From the NCBI RefSeq assembly GCF_020524905.1, contig NZ_JAIVKI010000005.1, positions 62,001 through 126,000 on the forward strand: DNA of 64,000 nt. Direction: 5' to 3'. Below, in pieces: positions 1 through 9,998 of the stretch (its first letter is position 1; each line of letters starts with the position of its first letter). The notes beneath the pieces are model-generated. The model saw nothing but the letters and a program-made list of their open reading frames with translations. It was not told where the DNA came from and did no database searches. Source of the stretch: Microbulbifer variabilis. GTDB lineage: Bacteria > Pseudomonadota > Gammaproteobacteria > Pseudomonadales > Cellvibrionaceae. The position numbers were made by a program, and so were the translations under genes.

Positions 1-2
1 AG

Positions 3-1682
3 AGTGATATGGACAACGATGGTGTAGGCGATAGTTGCGACAATGACCGTGACGGCGACGACTACACCAATACCCTCGACAATTGTCCAAATGTCGCCAA
101 CCCAGATCAGGCTGATCAAGACAGTGATGGCATTGGAGATCTTTGCGATGCCGATAGCGATACTGATGACGATGGTCTGGACGATGGCGTAGACAACTGT
201 CCGCAATTACCCAACGAAGATCAAGTGGATACTGACAACGATGGCGTTGGCAACGCCTGCGACAACGACGATGACGGTGATGGTATCGAAGACAACAGTG
301 ATAACTGCCCAAGCACTCCGAATCCCGCCCAGGAGGACCAGGACAACGATGGTCTAGGTAATGTGTGCGATCCGGACCGGGATAACGACGGTACTGAGAA
401 TGAAACCGATAACTGCCCCAACGTCTCTAACGCCGATCAAAATGACACTGACTCCGATGGTCAGGGCGACCTTTGCGACGCTGACGATGATGCAGATGGC
501 ATCTATGACCAGAGCGACAACTGCCCACTGGAAGCCAACGCTGACCAGACCGACACCGATGGCGATGGCCTCGGCGACCTCTGCGACTCGGATCGAGATG
601 GCGATGGTGTAGACAACGAAGCGGACAACTGTCCACTTGAGCCAAATGCAGATCAGGTAGATAGCGACGGTGACAGTTTCGGTGATGCCTGTGATAACAA
701 CGCCGATATTGACGGAGATCTAATTCCTGACAGCGTCGACAACTGTGTAAACGTTGCCAACACCAGCCAATTCGACCGAGATGGTGATGGTATTGGTGAC
801 ACCTGTGATAGTGATCTGGATGGCGACGGCAGTGACAACGAAGCAGATAACTGCCCGGCTATTCCCAATCGGAATCAGGCAAATAATGATAACGACCAGT
901 ACGGTGATATCTGTGATAGCGATGATGATAACGATGGCATCAACGACTTTATCGACAACTGTCGCTACGCCTCCAATGCCGACCAGAAAGACAGCGACGG
1001 AGACACCCTCGGCGATGCCTGTGACTCCGATCGGGATAATGACGGCATCGAGAATGCTAACGACAATTGTCCAAACACCTCCAACACCCTACAACAGGAT
1101 CGGGATGGGGATGGCATAGGCGATGTTTGTGATACGAACACCGATAGTGACAATGACAGCTATGACGACGGTGTAGACAACTGCCCAACAGTAACTAACC
1201 CGGATCAGGCGGATCAGGATAAGGACGGCAGCGGAGATAGCTGTGATAACGACCGGGATGGAGACGGAACGGCTAATGGGCAAGATAACTGTCCCTTTGT
1301 ACCCAACGATCAAACCGATAGCGACAGCGACGGCTCCGGTGACCATTGTGATAATGACCTCGACGGTGATGGTGTCGAGGACAACCTAGACAATTGCCCC
1401 TATGTGCCAAATTCAGGGCAGGAAGATGGTGATGATGATGGCAATGGGGACGCCTGTGATAGTGATGTCGATAACGACAGCTTCGATGACAGCGCAGATA
1501 ACTGCCCGGCTATTTCCAACCCAACCCAAACCGATAGTGATGGAGACGGACTAGGCGATGCCTGCGACCCCGACGTTGATAACGACGGAGTGGAAAATGC
1601 CTTCGACAACTGTCCACAAAGCTGGAATCCAAATGGGGAAGACTCTGATCAGGACGGCATTGGCGATGCCTGTGACTTTGAC
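3..1682 (+). repeat. Tandem array of ~110-bp TSP3-coding repeats
   Basis: Fifteen degenerate coding repeats of about 37 codons, each with a D-N-C-P-like core (two copies have DNCV or DNCR instead), then an N-x-x-Q-x-D stretch and a D-x-D-G-x-G-D-x-C-D stretch. The DNA copies differ at many synonymous positions, so the array is old rather than freshly expanded. The array continues past the left edge. Confidence 0.9.
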
Positions 1683-2189
1683 ACCCTCCTCTCCTGCACA
1701 ACCTTCGAGGGGCTAGAAATAATGGATGGGGTCAGCACTGAATTGGAGCATGGTATCAATGCCCCCTGCGAAGGCTGTTCGGTAATCTCTTTGGGCAAGG
1801 TTAGCAACGGTATACTATCCGATGCCGCCAGAATGGAAGTAGCAAGGGGCGCTGGAGGAAGCACTTATATCCAGGTCAACCATGACGATGTAAAAACTGG
1901 GCGCTATATGGTCAGCTTCCTGGTGGAGAATACCAACTCCCTGCTGGATCTTATTTACCTGAATAGCATTACCATCAGTACCTACCTGGATGGAACAGCC
2001 ACGGGTGAAAGTATCAGCGGCTACATGCTGGCACCCTTTAAGATCAATGGTGCTCGAAATCACCGCCTGTTATTGGCAAATACCCGGGCAGATTTTAATC
2101 AGGTGCGCCTGACTCTTAGAGGCCTGGAGCTTAGCAACAACAAGTTAGATGTCTATCTCACCTGTGCAGCACCAATAATCCAGCCGTAA
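3..2189 (+). CDS. Thrombospondin type 3 repeat protein, 5' end cut by window edge
   Basis: The reading frame is open to the left edge, so the true start lies outside the window. About 560 residues are a run of 15 'DNC' repeats of roughly 37 residues, rich in D-x-D-x-D-G motifs and ending in G-D-x-C-D. This is the thrombospondin type 3 pattern, a family known to wrap many Ca2+ ions and to occur on secreted or surface proteins. The last ~170 residues (from about position 1680) are not repetitive, contain several Cys, look beta-rich, and are not recognised. No sortase motif or C-terminal membrane anchor is seen. A rho-independent terminator follows directly. The role is probably as an outer-surface or secreted structural or adhesive protein. 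The repeat class is certain; the function is inferred. Confidence 0.9.
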   Translation, partial: SDMDNDGVGDSCDNDRDGDDYTNTLDNCPNVANPDQADQDSDGIGDLCDADSDTDDDGLDDGVDNCPQLPNEDQVDTDNDGVGNACDNDDDGDGIEDNSDNCPSTPNPAQEDQDNDGLGNVCDPDRDNDGTENETDNCPNVSNADQNDTDSDGQGDLCDADDDADGIYDQSDNCPLEANADQTDTDGDGLGDLCDSDRDGDGVDNEADNCPLEPNADQVDSDGDSFGDACDNNADIDGDLIPDSVDNCVNVANTSQFDRDGDGIGDTCDSDLDGDGSDNEADNCPAIPNRNQANNDNDQYGDICDSDDDNDGINDFIDNCRYASNADQKDSDGDTLGDACDSDRDNDGIENANDNCPNTSNTLQQDRDGDGIGDVCDTNTDSDNDSYDDGVDNCPTVTNPDQADQDKDGSGDSCDNDRDGDGTANGQDNCPFVPNDQTDSDSDGSGDHCDNDLDGDGVEDNLDNCPYVPNSGQEDGDDDGNGDACDSDVDNDSFDDSADNCPAISNPTQTDSDGDGLGDACDPDVDNDGVENAFDNCPQSWNPNGEDSDQDGIGDACDFDTLLSCTTFEGLEIMDGVSTELEHGINAPCEGCSVISLGKVSNGILSDAARMEVARGAGGSTYIQVNHDDVKTGRYMVSFLVENTNSLLDLIYLNSITISTYLDGTATGESISGYMLAPFKINGARNHRLLLANTRADFNQVRLTLRGLELSNNKLDVYLTCAAPIIQP

Positions 2190-2210
2190 TTATTTTCTAC
2201 TCAAACCAGA

Positions 2211-2238
2211 AAAGCCCCGATATTTCGGGGCTTTTTTA
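2211..2238. terminator. Rho-independent terminator between convergent genes
   Basis: A perfect stem with GCCCCGA/TCGGGGC core, a 4-nt loop, A-run on the left and T-run on the right. It can end both the repeat-protein transcript and the converging PhzF-family gene. Confidence 0.85.
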
Positions 2239-2251
2239 TTAAAAGTGTTAA

Positions 2252-3031
2252 TTAAAGCACTATTTTACCACGCATATAATCTACCGCCTGGCCGAAAAGA
2301 GCGACCTCATTATTGAAAACCTCACACGTCAACACACCACCTCTCTTTGACAGCTGCCTGGCACTGAGATGCGATTTCCCCAATACCTGACTCCAATAGG
2401 GGGCAAGCTCACAATGTGCAGAACCGGTTACTGGGTCCTCATTTACCCGCAGCTTGGGGTAAAAACAGCGGCTGACAAAGTCACAGTGATCCCCCGGTGC
2501 GGTAATGACGACGCCCCTTAAATCTAACTCGGCAAGCAGCATAAAATTCGGCTTGATACTCTTTAATTCAGCCTCGCTATTTAGCACAACGATATAGTCA
2601 AACGCAGCCAAAGTTTGTAGTGGTGAAACACCCAAAGCGTCGGGCAAACTGGAAGGACACTCAACCGGAGTGGGCACACTTGCAGGAAAACACATCTTAT
2701 AGCCATCTTCACAAACTTCCACTTTTAACAGGCCACTACGAGTCTCAAAGTGGATGACAGGCCTTTTATAGGACAAATGCTTAAATAACACATGGGCCGT
2801 CGCCAGAGTGGCATGACCACAGAGATCCACTTCAGCTTCAGGAGTAAACCAACGCAGCCTGTAGCCATCACCCTCGGGTACAAAAAATGCTGTTTCAGAT
2901 AAGTTATTTTCCTCAGCAATTCTTTGCATCTGTATATCTGGCAACCACTCTTCTAAAGGACAAACTGCTGCTGGGTTACCAGAAAACACTTCAGATGCAA
3001 AAGCATCCACCTGATAAAGATTAATCTCCAT
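2252..3031 (-). CDS. PhzF family isomerase/epimerase
   Basis: The protein has about 259 residues, the usual PhzF length. The N-terminus (QVDAFASEVFSGNPAAV) and the downstream NLSETAFF, WFTPEAEVDLCGHATLA and DPVTGSAHC motifs are the PhzF signature. PhzF catalyses a proton shift in phenazine biosynthesis, but most members sit in genomes without phenazine genes and have unknown substrates; no phenazine genes are nearby. The ATG at 3031 was chosen because a purine-rich AGGAG lies just in front. An in-frame GTG four codons upstream is the alternative. It is a single gene, converging on the repeat protein. Confidence 0.85.
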   Translation of the reverse strand: MEINLYQVDAFASEVFSGNPAAVCPLEEWLPDIQMQRIAEENNLSETAFFVPEGDGYRLRWFTPEAEVDLCGHATLATAHVLFKHLSYKRPVIHFETRSGLLKVEVCEDGYKMCFPASVPTPVECPSSLPDALGVSPLQTLAAFDYIVVLNSEAELKSIKPNFMLLAELDLRGVVITAPGDHCDFVSRCFYPKLRVNEDPVTGSAHCELAPYWSQVLGKSHLSARQLSKRGGVLTCEVFNNEVALFGQAVDYMRGKIVL

Positions 3032-3130
3032 ATGCTCCTGCACTATCCATACTAAGGGGAAAAGCAGAGATTACTATCAATAGCGCTGACAATACAGGAC
3101 GATCATCAAGATGCAACCACAGCAGATACT

Positions 3131-3155
3131 AAAAAGGGGCATTCAGATGCCCCTT
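3131..3155 (-). terminator. Rho-independent terminator
   Basis: A 9-bp stem AAGGGGCAT/ATGCCCCTT with a 4-nt loop, followed by a T-run on the minus strand. It ends the transcript of the small secreted protein gene upstream (3268-3819). Confidence 0.75.
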
Positions 3156-3267
3156 GAATAAAAAAGATGCGCTAACAATGGAATAATGCGTGTTCAGTAC
3201 TTTACAAAAAATCTCACAAGAGGTATGCGCAATAGTTTAAAGCAAACAAAGAAAGTTTTTCAGTCTG

Positions 3268-3819
3268 CTAATCCAAAGGGCAAACACTTGCCAGGGAAGT
3301 GGTAAAAGCACGCTTCATAAATTCAAACTGCTCATTGGCTTCCATATGTTCACTCAATGAGTTCCTGGCAGAAAGAAAGCGTTTCTTCTCCGACTCTGTC
3401 ATACCTTCATGATAAAGGTATAGCTTTTCAACTGGCTTCATCGCCGATTTTTCGCTTCTATAAAATTCATCCTCGGACATTGCCAGGTCAACCTTATCCC
3501 GAATTGAGCCATCCGGCATTATTTGAACAGAGACACTGGGAACATAGTTTGCTATCGGTCCATTTAGATTTAATATTTCTGGATTAAGCTCACTCAGCTT
3601 CTTGGCGATATAAACTTTCAGCTTATTATTTCTAACTTCCAGTTTTACAAACGGCTTTATTGTCTTGAACTTATCTTTATCCTCTTCAAACAATTGCACA
3701 GACGCCTCTAACATCACCAAACTCTGGGTGTTCAGAAAACGCTCATACTCCTCTAACTGGCAAGATGCTTGTGCATACTGACTGAAGAAAAAGGCGAGAA
3801 CCAAGGCTGGTATTTTCAT
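3268..3819 (-). CDS. Small secreted protein of unknown function
   Basis: A 183-residue protein starting with a classical signal peptide (MKIPALVLAFFFSQYAQA, cleavage before SCQLEEY). The mature part is highly charged, with many Lys and Glu, and has two Cys, one near each end (C20 and C180), that could form a disulphide. No family is recognised. An 83-residue frame on the same strand (3743-3994) overlaps its 5' end and looks partly protein-like, but it has no good start. A terminator lies downstream. Location is probably periplasmic. Confidence 0.65.
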   Translation of the reverse strand: MKIPALVLAFFFSQYAQASCQLEEYERFLNTQSLVMLEASVQLFEEDKDKFKTIKPFVKLEVRNNKLKVYIAKKLSELNPEILNLNGPIANYVPSVSVQIMPDGSIRDKVDLAMSEDEFYRSEKSAMKPVEKLYLYHEGMTESEKKRFLSARNSLSEHMEANEQFEFMKRAFTTSLASVCPLD

Positions 3820-4099
3820 TGTTCCAATGATTATCCTTAATTTTTAAGTATTGGCCGCCCAACTCCATTAGGCGAATCTGACGTATATCACACCCTATTT
3901 TAGTCACCTTTTTTTCTTGGATAACCAATAGGTTCACATTTGCGGGATTCCCCACAGAAAATACGTAGCTTCCTTCTTTTTTCAGGCTATACACGCCATT
4001 AAAAGATAACAGGGAGAAGATGGGAAGAAAGACCGGAGCATTACCTCTAAAGATTTGCCCTCTATGCAGCCCAATGCAATAGCAATGAATTCTTCTTGA

Positions 4100-4756
4100 T
4101 TAGCGATAATTATCCAGAATGATCGGGGGCAAGCTCGTAGCTTCCGACATCCACTCTTCCACACTCTCTCTAGCAAGAATCCTTTTTATCCACTGTTGGG
4201 TCAGGGGCCAACTTCGCATCTGAGGACGGTGTGAATAAAGTCTGATTACCGTGAGCACCAGTGCGAGATCGGCCAGGGAGAGATCACCAAACAGGTAAGG
4301 GCCACCACTAAGGTTAAGTTCTTGCTCTCAGCAACGAAACGATCGCTCTGCACATGTTTGCTCTTCCTTGGCCATCTGCCGTTTGTCGGAATAAAAAGCA
4401 CTTTTAAAAGATAGCCGTGGACATAGCCCTGAGAGACCCGCATGCTGCCAGCTTAAGAAGGATCGCGCTCTAGCCCTCAGCAAGGGATCTGAAGGTAATA
4501 AACTCCCATCGCCAATATCATTGGCATATTCCATAATGGCCTGGGAATCAAAGATGATACTTTGGTTTTCCTCCAGTACAGGTACTGAGGCCGCTGGGGA
4601 AATTTCACCAATTCTACGAAGGTTGTCGAAAAGCTGTGGCTTGCGAATATCAACAGCCTATTCTTTAAACTCAATACCCAGCTCTCTTAAAGGAAGCCAT
4701 GCTCGAAATGCCCAACTGGAGGCATTCGTTGTATCAATGTGTAAAACACGTTCCAT
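4100..4756 (-). pseudogene. Glutathione S-transferase, interrupted by two in-frame stop codons
   Basis: Read in one frame from ATG 4756 to TAA 4100 this gives a 219-codon GST. The N-terminal thioredoxin-like part has an S-S-W-A-F-R-A-W start, I-S-P-A-A-S-V-P-V-L and D-S-Q-A-I-M-E-Y; the C-terminal part has GGPYLFGDLSLADLAL. Codon 33 is TAG (4658-4660) and codon 143 is TGA (4328-4330). There is no frameshift. Single-base changes such as CAG to TAG and TGG to TGA would explain both. The gene is probably recently dead; a sequencing error at both sites is less likely. From 4757 to 4996 nothing else is seen. Confidence 0.8.
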
Positions 4757-4996
4757 GTATTGCCCTTGAAAATCTCAAGAAGCAATTGTATGCCGAGATA
4801 GCATGGTAATTACAATAAATTCAACTCTACTGCCGATAGATTTCTCAACCTATTGAAGCTTTCATTCCAAGCAAATATGCACAAAAAGACTAATCTGAAA
4901 AATCACAACAGAAAAAATGTCATCACCAGATCACTACTTATCCTCCATCCTCCACACATTTATTTAGACACCCTTCCCCTGGAAAAATATCAAAAC

Positions 4997-5024
4997 AAAA
5001 AACCCGGCAGGAGCCGGGTTTTTT
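4997..5024. terminator. Rho-independent terminator
   Basis: Stem AACCCGGC/GCCGGGTT with a short loop and A/T runs on either side. It lies just past the stop of the M49-like peptidase gene and can work in both directions. Confidence 0.85.
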
Positions 5025-5038
5025 GGCTGACTTTTTGC

Positions 5039-6757
5039 TTATTTTAATCCAAGCACTTCTTTGCCCTGGATAAAAGTCACATCTACAGGAATATCTGCTT
5101 CAGCCAGTCGGTCCAAATCAGCCTGTAACTCGGGAGCAATAACTCCCTTCTCGGCAAGCAGGGTTTTAGCTTGATCGTAGTCACCATCGCCTTGGATAGT
5201 AAGAATCAAACTCGACAGGTTGGTCATAGCCTGCTGCATTTTTTCGAAATCCACGCTGTATTGCCCGGTTTTCGGGTCGCGAGTAAAGGCTCCCTGCTCC
5301 TTGAAGAAGTTAAAACGTACCATATTGGCTTTACCGTGTGCGCTGGCTGCACCAAAGCGCACACTGCGGAAAATACCCGCCAGGAAGGTAACATAGTTAT
5401 CCATCAGCTCACCTTCTTGGATCTCCCCTTTCTCATGCAGGCGGGTCACCATATACAGGCCGAGAATATCCGCTTTACCTTCTTCCAGGGAGGAGGAGGT
5501 CTCCTTCAGTGCTTGACGCACATTCTCTCCGCCAGTGATAGTTTTCTTAATACCAAGCCCGTGAGCCACCTCGTGAAACATGGTGTTGGCAAAGAAAGCC
5601 GGGAATGTGATGTGCTTGCGCTGATCTGGAGCAATCAACACATCGCTGATGGGCACTAGAATCTTGTCGAACTTAGCGCGCATAGCATTTTTCAGCTGCA
5701 GGCGACGAGTGCCTTTAGCCAGTTGAACTTCTTCATCGTTAGGCAGATTAATGGCGATAGTTTTAGAACCCGCATTGCTGTGGCCCGCATAGAAGAGCAC
5801 ATCGTAGGCATTCAGGTCAGAATCAGTACCCGGCTCTTCAGCTTTGTACTTTTCCTCTACCGGCAGACCTTGTTGTAATTCAGGCAACAGCGCAGCGAAC
5901 TTGGCTAGCTTCTTACTCCACTCTTTATCTTTGAGGAGAACATAAGATTCATAAGCCGTGCGATAGGCAAACATCTGGTCTTCGTAGTTTTCGATAGGGC
6001 CGATCACTACGTCGATATCATTTTCCTTCATATCCATCCAGGCCATATCACTGGGACGGAAATTATCGGTAAGCAACGCGTCAGCACGCATATCCAGGTA
6101 ATTAGCGAATTCTTTACTTTCCGCCAGCGAAGCCGCCTGGCGCAGGAGATCCGCAGCCTTTTTCAGGTCAGCATTATAGGCTTTGCTGTAGGGAATCAAC
6201 TCCAGTTTGCCTGCATCGTTGCGACGCACTAAAGAATAGAGGCCATCCTTTCCTGGCTGATCCCAGTTCTCAAATTCTTTACGGGTCATATCCGCCGGGT
6301 AAAAGTTGGCACCCAGGGGTTTGGAACCGTAGCCTGTAATAAACGGCTTGTTGTCATTCAGGCGATCCCAGGGGCCGTAATTAATCTCGGCAAATTTGCG
6401 CGCGCGGTTGTCTTCGATATCGGGCAGCAGTACTTCCGCCGGGCCATAGGACTGCAACCAGAACAGGCGATCCATGACCCGGCTGGCATCGATCAGTAAG
6501 CCAATCATTTTGCGCTGGTTCGCGGTGAGATCACTCATGTCAGCTGTGAGCTCTACCGGAACATAAATATCAAAGCGCTTATCGGCATTCTCGATCGTTT
6601 GCCCGGCGGGTGGCGCTACCGTCTCAGATTCAACGATCTGCCCCTCGGCTTCATCTTTACGGATTTCTTCGGCCTGCTTGTCTTTGCTACAGCCGCCCAC
6701 CAGCGCCAGGGCCAGCAGTGCGGCAGCGATCTTGGTGGTGTGAAATGGAATGGTCAT
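5039..6757 (-). CDS. Dipeptidyl-peptidase III-like (M49-like) zinc metallopeptidase lipoprotein
   Basis: A 572-residue protein whose start at 6757 places a lipoprotein signal (ALLALALVGGC, lipobox LVGGC) at the N-terminus. The longer frame to 6820 adds 21 residues before the signal and was rejected. The zinc motif HEVAH lies at residues 395-399 and a second EEGKAD motif at 425-430, which would supply the third ligand as in the bacterial M49/DPP3-like family. Classical DPP III has HELLGH, so this is a divergent branch. Predicted action is peptide cleavage in the periplasm or at the outer membrane. It follows the ABC transporter gene by about 70 bp on the same strand and may be co-transcribed with it. 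Confidence 0.75.
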   Translation of the reverse strand: MTIPFHTTKIAAALLALALVGGCSKDKQAEEIRKDEAEGQIVESETVAPPAGQTIENADKRFDIYVPVELTADMSDLTANQRKMIGLLIDASRVMDRLFWLQSYGPAEVLLPDIEDNRARKFAEINYGPWDRLNDNKPFITGYGSKPLGANFYPADMTRKEFENWDQPGKDGLYSLVRRNDAGKLELIPYSKAYNADLKKAADLLRQAASLAESKEFANYLDMRADALLTDNFRPSDMAWMDMKENDIDVVIGPIENYEDQMFAYRTAYESYVLLKDKEWSKKLAKFAALLPELQQGLPVEEKYKAEEPGTDSDLNAYDVLFYAGHSNAGSKTIAINLPNDEEVQLAKGTRRLQLKNAMRAKFDKILVPISDVLIAPDQRKHITFPAFFANTMFHEVAHGLGIKKTITGGENVRQALKETSSSLEEGKADILGLYMVTRLHEKGEIQEGELMDNYVTFLAGIFRSVRFGAASAHGKANMVRFNFFKEQGAFTRDPKTGQYSVDFEKMQQAMTNLSSLILTIQGDGDYDQAKTLLAEKGVIAPELQADLDRLAEADIPVDVTFIQGKEVLGLK

Positions 6758-6829
6758 ATCGCTCTGCCTATCGTTTTTTTGTTTCGGCGCCACATTAGTC
6801 TGGCAGCGCACAATTATCAAGATAGGCCC

Positions 6830-8668
6830 TCAAGGCTCCGTCACTTGGGTAGCCACAGAGGATTCCTCCCCGGTTCCAGACGTACGCTCCTGTTGCTGCA
6901 TGCGCCACAGGGTTGCATAATGCCCGCCCTCCTCTAGCAGCTGACTGTGGGAGCCCTGCTCCACAATCTGGCCCTGATCCATCACCAAAATTTTATCGGC
7001 ATCCACAATGGTGGAGAGGCGATGGGCAATTACCAGCGTGGTCTGCTCGCGGGCAATTTCCTTCAGGGAGGCGACAATGCTGCGCTCTGAACGGCTGTCC
7101 AGGGAGGAAGTGGCCTCATCAAATATCATAATTGGTGGTTTTTTGAGCAGTGCCCGTGCGATGGCGACCCGCTGCTTCTCACCACCGGAAAGCTTGAGGC
7201 CACGCTCGCCCACCAAAGTATCTACCCCTTGGGGAAGCTGACGAACAAAGTCCGAAAGGTGTGCATGGTGAATTGCGGCCATTACTTCCTCATCGCTGGC
7301 ATCTACCCTCCCATAGCGCACATTTTCTCTGATCGACTGGTTGAATAGCACCGCATCCTGGGGCACCACACCGATCGCGCGACGCAGGGATTCCTGGCTG
7401 ACGGTGCGAATATCCTGGCCATCAATACGAATAACCCCGTCACTCACGTCATAAAAGCGGAACAACAACTTAAACAGGGTCGATTTACCAGCCCCGCTGG
7501 CCCCCACGATCGCCACTTTTTGGCGCGGTAAAACAGAAAAACTGACATGGCGTAAAATTTCACGGTTGTCTTTGTAGCCAAAACGCACGGCATCAAATTC
7601 AATGCGCCCCTCCGGTACCAATAGATCCGGGGCTTCAGGCTTATCTGCCACCGCTGGCTTTACCGATAACAGGGAGAACATCTTTTCAATATTGGCCAAA
7701 GCGCCCTTCATCTCCCGGTAAACAAAACCGAGAAAATTCAGCGGAATAAATATTTGCATCATAAACGCATTAACCAGAACAAAATCCCCGATGGTCATCT
7801 GCCCTTTGGTCACACCTAGCGCTGCCAGTATCATCGCCGCACACGTAGCACTGGCGATGATCAATGCCTGCCCTGTGTTCAAACTAAACAGAGATAGGCG
7901 ATTTTTACGACGAGCCCGCTCCCAGACTGCAAGCTCTCGATCATAGTGATTCGATTCATGCCGCTCATTGGCAAAATATTTTACCGTCTCATAGTTGAGC
8001 AGGCTGTCCACCGCACGGCTGCTTGCCTGGGATTCGGCCTCATTCAGGGCGCGCACAAAACGGGTGCGCCACTCGGTAGCCACTACAGAGAAACCGATAT
8101 AAACAACAACAGCGACTACTACCACCAGGGCAAACACACCGCTGTAATTCCACCAAAGCAAACCGGCTACCATGGCAATCTCCACCAGGGTTGGCACGAT
8201 ATTAAACACCATAAAGCGCATCAGAAAGCCAATACCGCTATTGCCTCGTTCAATATCCCGGGAGAGACCGCCGGTGCGTCGGTCCAGATGAAAATCAAGA
8301 TCCAACTTGTGGAGATGTTGAAATACCTCCAGGCCAACCCGGCGCTGAGCACGCTCAGTTACCCGGCCAAAAATGGTATCCCGTAATTCACCAAATAAGG
8401 TGCTGGAGAATCGGACTGCACCATAGGCCAATAAGAGCCCCAACGGCAGAGCAATGGCCTGAGCAATACCGCCGGCATTATCCAGATTATCGACGATATG
8501 CTTGAGGATAAATGGCAAGGTAACTCCGGCCACTTTCGCCCCAATCAAGCACAAAATTGCCAGGGCGACGGCCCGGCGGAACTCCAACAAATAGGGAAAC
8601 AGGGTTTTAAGCGCACCCCAGTGCACCTCATCCAGAGCAACAGTGGACTTGGATCTCGGCATAATCAT
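6830..8668 (-). CDS. ATM1/HMT1-type ABC exporter, fused membrane and ATPase domains
   Basis: A 612-residue half-transporter. Residues ~20-310 form a six-helix exporter domain. The ATPase half has Walker A GASGAGKS (about 389-396), signature LSGGEKQRVAIARALL and Walker B with D517-E518. The sequence resembles the ATM1/ABCB7 group, which exports glutathione-linked sulphur or metal compounds and gives heavy-metal tolerance. A homodimer is expected in the inner membrane. The start can be ATG 8668 or ATG 8662; no strong ribosome site decides. Substrate is inferred from family only. Confidence 0.9.
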   Translation of the reverse strand: MIMPRSKSTVALDEVHWGALKTLFPYLLEFRRAVALAILCLIGAKVAGVTLPFILKHIVDNLDNAGGIAQAIALPLGLLLAYGAVRFSSTLFGELRDTIFGRVTERAQRRVGLEVFQHLHKLDLDFHLDRRTGGLSRDIERGNSGIGFLMRFMVFNIVPTLVEIAMVAGLLWWNYSGVFALVVVVAVVVYIGFSVVATEWRTRFVRALNEAESQASSRAVDSLLNYETVKYFANERHESNHYDRELAVWERARRKNRLSLFSLNTGQALIIASATCAAMILAALGVTKGQMTIGDFVLVNAFMMQIFIPLNFLGFVYREMKGALANIEKMFSLLSVKPAVADKPEAPDLLVPEGRIEFDAVRFGYKDNREILRHVSFSVLPRQKVAIVGASGAGKSTLFKLLFRFYDVSDGVIRIDGQDIRTVSQESLRRAIGVVPQDAVLFNQSIRENVRYGRVDASDEEVMAAIHHAHLSDFVRQLPQGVDTLVGERGLKLSGGEKQRVAIARALLKKPPIMIFDEATSSLDSRSERSIVASLKEIAREQTTLVIAHRLSTIVDADKILVMDQGQIVEQGSHSQLLEEGGHYATLWRMQQQERTSGTGEESSVATQVTEP

Positions 8669-8783
8669 TTCCGGAAGGCAAAATAGCCGCCCATTATAAA
8701 TAGACTGGATGAGTTATATAGACGCTCAATCGTTTTAATTGGCTAGACCCGAAGTCTTTGCTTCACTACCGAACCAACGCGGT

Positions 8784-9572
8784 TCACACCTTGGCTACCA
8801 AACCACCATCTACATTAATCGTTTCCGCGGTAATAAAACGGGAGTCATCAGAGGCCAGGAATACTGCCGCATTAGCTACATCGAGAGGGTAGCCCGGCCC
8901 CTTGAGCATCTGTGCGGGCTCGAGGAAGTTAGCAAAAACATGCTTGTCTTCGGCAGAGGTAACTGCTTCGGTGAGTATTTGCCCCGGGCGCAAGCAGTTC
9001 GCTCTTATATTGTGGCGGGCTCCAATCCCAGCAATATAACGGGTAAAGGCTTCCACCCCTGCCTTGGAAGCGTAATAAGAAGCCGAGGGCAGGAAACCGA
9101 CTTGATCCAATTGGTTATCCGTGGGTGCGCTCTGTGCTGCAAGTGAGGAAACATTGATAATCGCCCCACCGCCGGCGCCGATCAGATAGGGCCAGACAGC
9201 CTTACTCATTAGGAAGCAGCCAGTCATATTGACTTTAAACACTTCCTCCCACTCTGGTAAGTTCTCATAAGGGAACATATTTGGGGCACCGGTGCCTGCA
9301 CCGTAAAATAAGATATTAATTGCCTCATAACGGCTGATAACCTCCATCACAGCCTGGCTCACTAAGTTGTTATCAGTGACATCACAGGAAATATAAATGG
9401 CCTCCCCACCGGAAGACCGTATAGATTGTTCAACCTTACGCCCCTCTACAGCGCGCCGCGCCAAAATAGCAACTTTGGCGCCCTCCACCGCAAAGCGACG
9501 AGCAGTTCCCTCACCGATACCTTCATTACCGCCAACGACAATGGCGACTTTGCCCTGTAGTTTTTCTAGCAT
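8784..9572 (-). CDS. Short-chain dehydrogenase/reductase (SDR)
   Basis: A classical SDR of 262 residues from ATG 9572; the frame runs 30 codons further upstream, but those lack family similarity. Seen are the cofactor loop GGNEGIGEG, the INVSS serine region, and the catalytic YYASK. An NAD(P)H-dependent oxidoreductase of unknown substrate. A decayed partial copy of the same gene lies at 13669-13900, so this family has been duplicated locally. SDR and SnoaL-like genes often work in one catabolic or biosynthetic route, but that link is only inferred here. Confidence 0.9.
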   Translation of the reverse strand: MLEKLQGKVAIVVGGNEGIGEGTARRFAVEGAKVAILARRAVEGRKVEQSIRSSGGEAIYISCDVTDNNLVSQAVMEVISRYEAINILFYGAGTGAPNMFPYENLPEWEEVFKVNMTGCFLMSKAVWPYLIGAGGGAIINVSSLAAQSAPTDNQLDQVGFLPSASYYASKAGVEAFTRYIAGIGARHNIRANCLRPGQILTEAVTSAEDKHVFANFLEPAQMLKGPGYPLDVANAAVFLASDDSRFITAETINVDGGLVAKV

Positions 9573-9998
9573 TTGTATAAATGCCTCTGATGTAATAAGA
9601 ACTGGTGATTGTAAGATTAGCCAGAAAGGGGGAAAGAAGCCTAAATAATCTAACGCGAACACTTAACCCCTAAGCAGAGATAAAGCGAAAATTAAATAAC
9701 CAAGTGAAAATTAGAATAGATTGAAAATATAGATTCCTTAGGAAGGCTCAACATAAAGATTCAGCACTCACCCACCAACACCCCATCTATCTTGAAGGCA
9801 GTCATCGAACTAGCCGCCTTAAACCACTAAGTACCTTGTAAGTAAAAAAGAAAATTACAAGCCACAAAGAGAATGGACCCACAAAGCAATTTAATAACAA
9901 TCCAAATAATAAATATGTACAAATCTTTGATCTTCAGAGGGCGCTCATCAGCAGGAATAATGATTCACTTTGCGAGCGCTCTCATTTTACTCAGTCTT
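9573..9998. other. AT-rich intergenic stretch with a long-loop inverted repeat
   Basis: No gene is seen in this 426-bp gap. The only structure is an inverted repeat with arms at 9935-9946 and 9974-9985 (core GCGCTC/GAGCGC, one internal mismatch, 27-nt loop), just past the stop of the 204-aa orphan gene. It lacks a T-run on either strand, so it is not a standard terminator. Confidence 0.5.

Noticed and set aside
3..1682. Regular DNA repeats that might suggest a CRISPR or satellite array
   Set aside because: The period is coding (about 37 codons), the frame is open throughout and the translated repeats are TSP3.
221..2063. Long opposite-strand frames across the repeat gene
   Set aside because: They are Ser/Pro/Leu-rich mirror frames caused by the Asp-rich codons, with no starts or family signatures.
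3743..3994. 83-codon frame overlapping the small secreted protein gene
   Set aside because: Partly protein-like, but it starts at a GTG without a ribosome site and overlaps the next gene by 77 bp. It may be a frameshifted relic; support is too weak to list as a gene.
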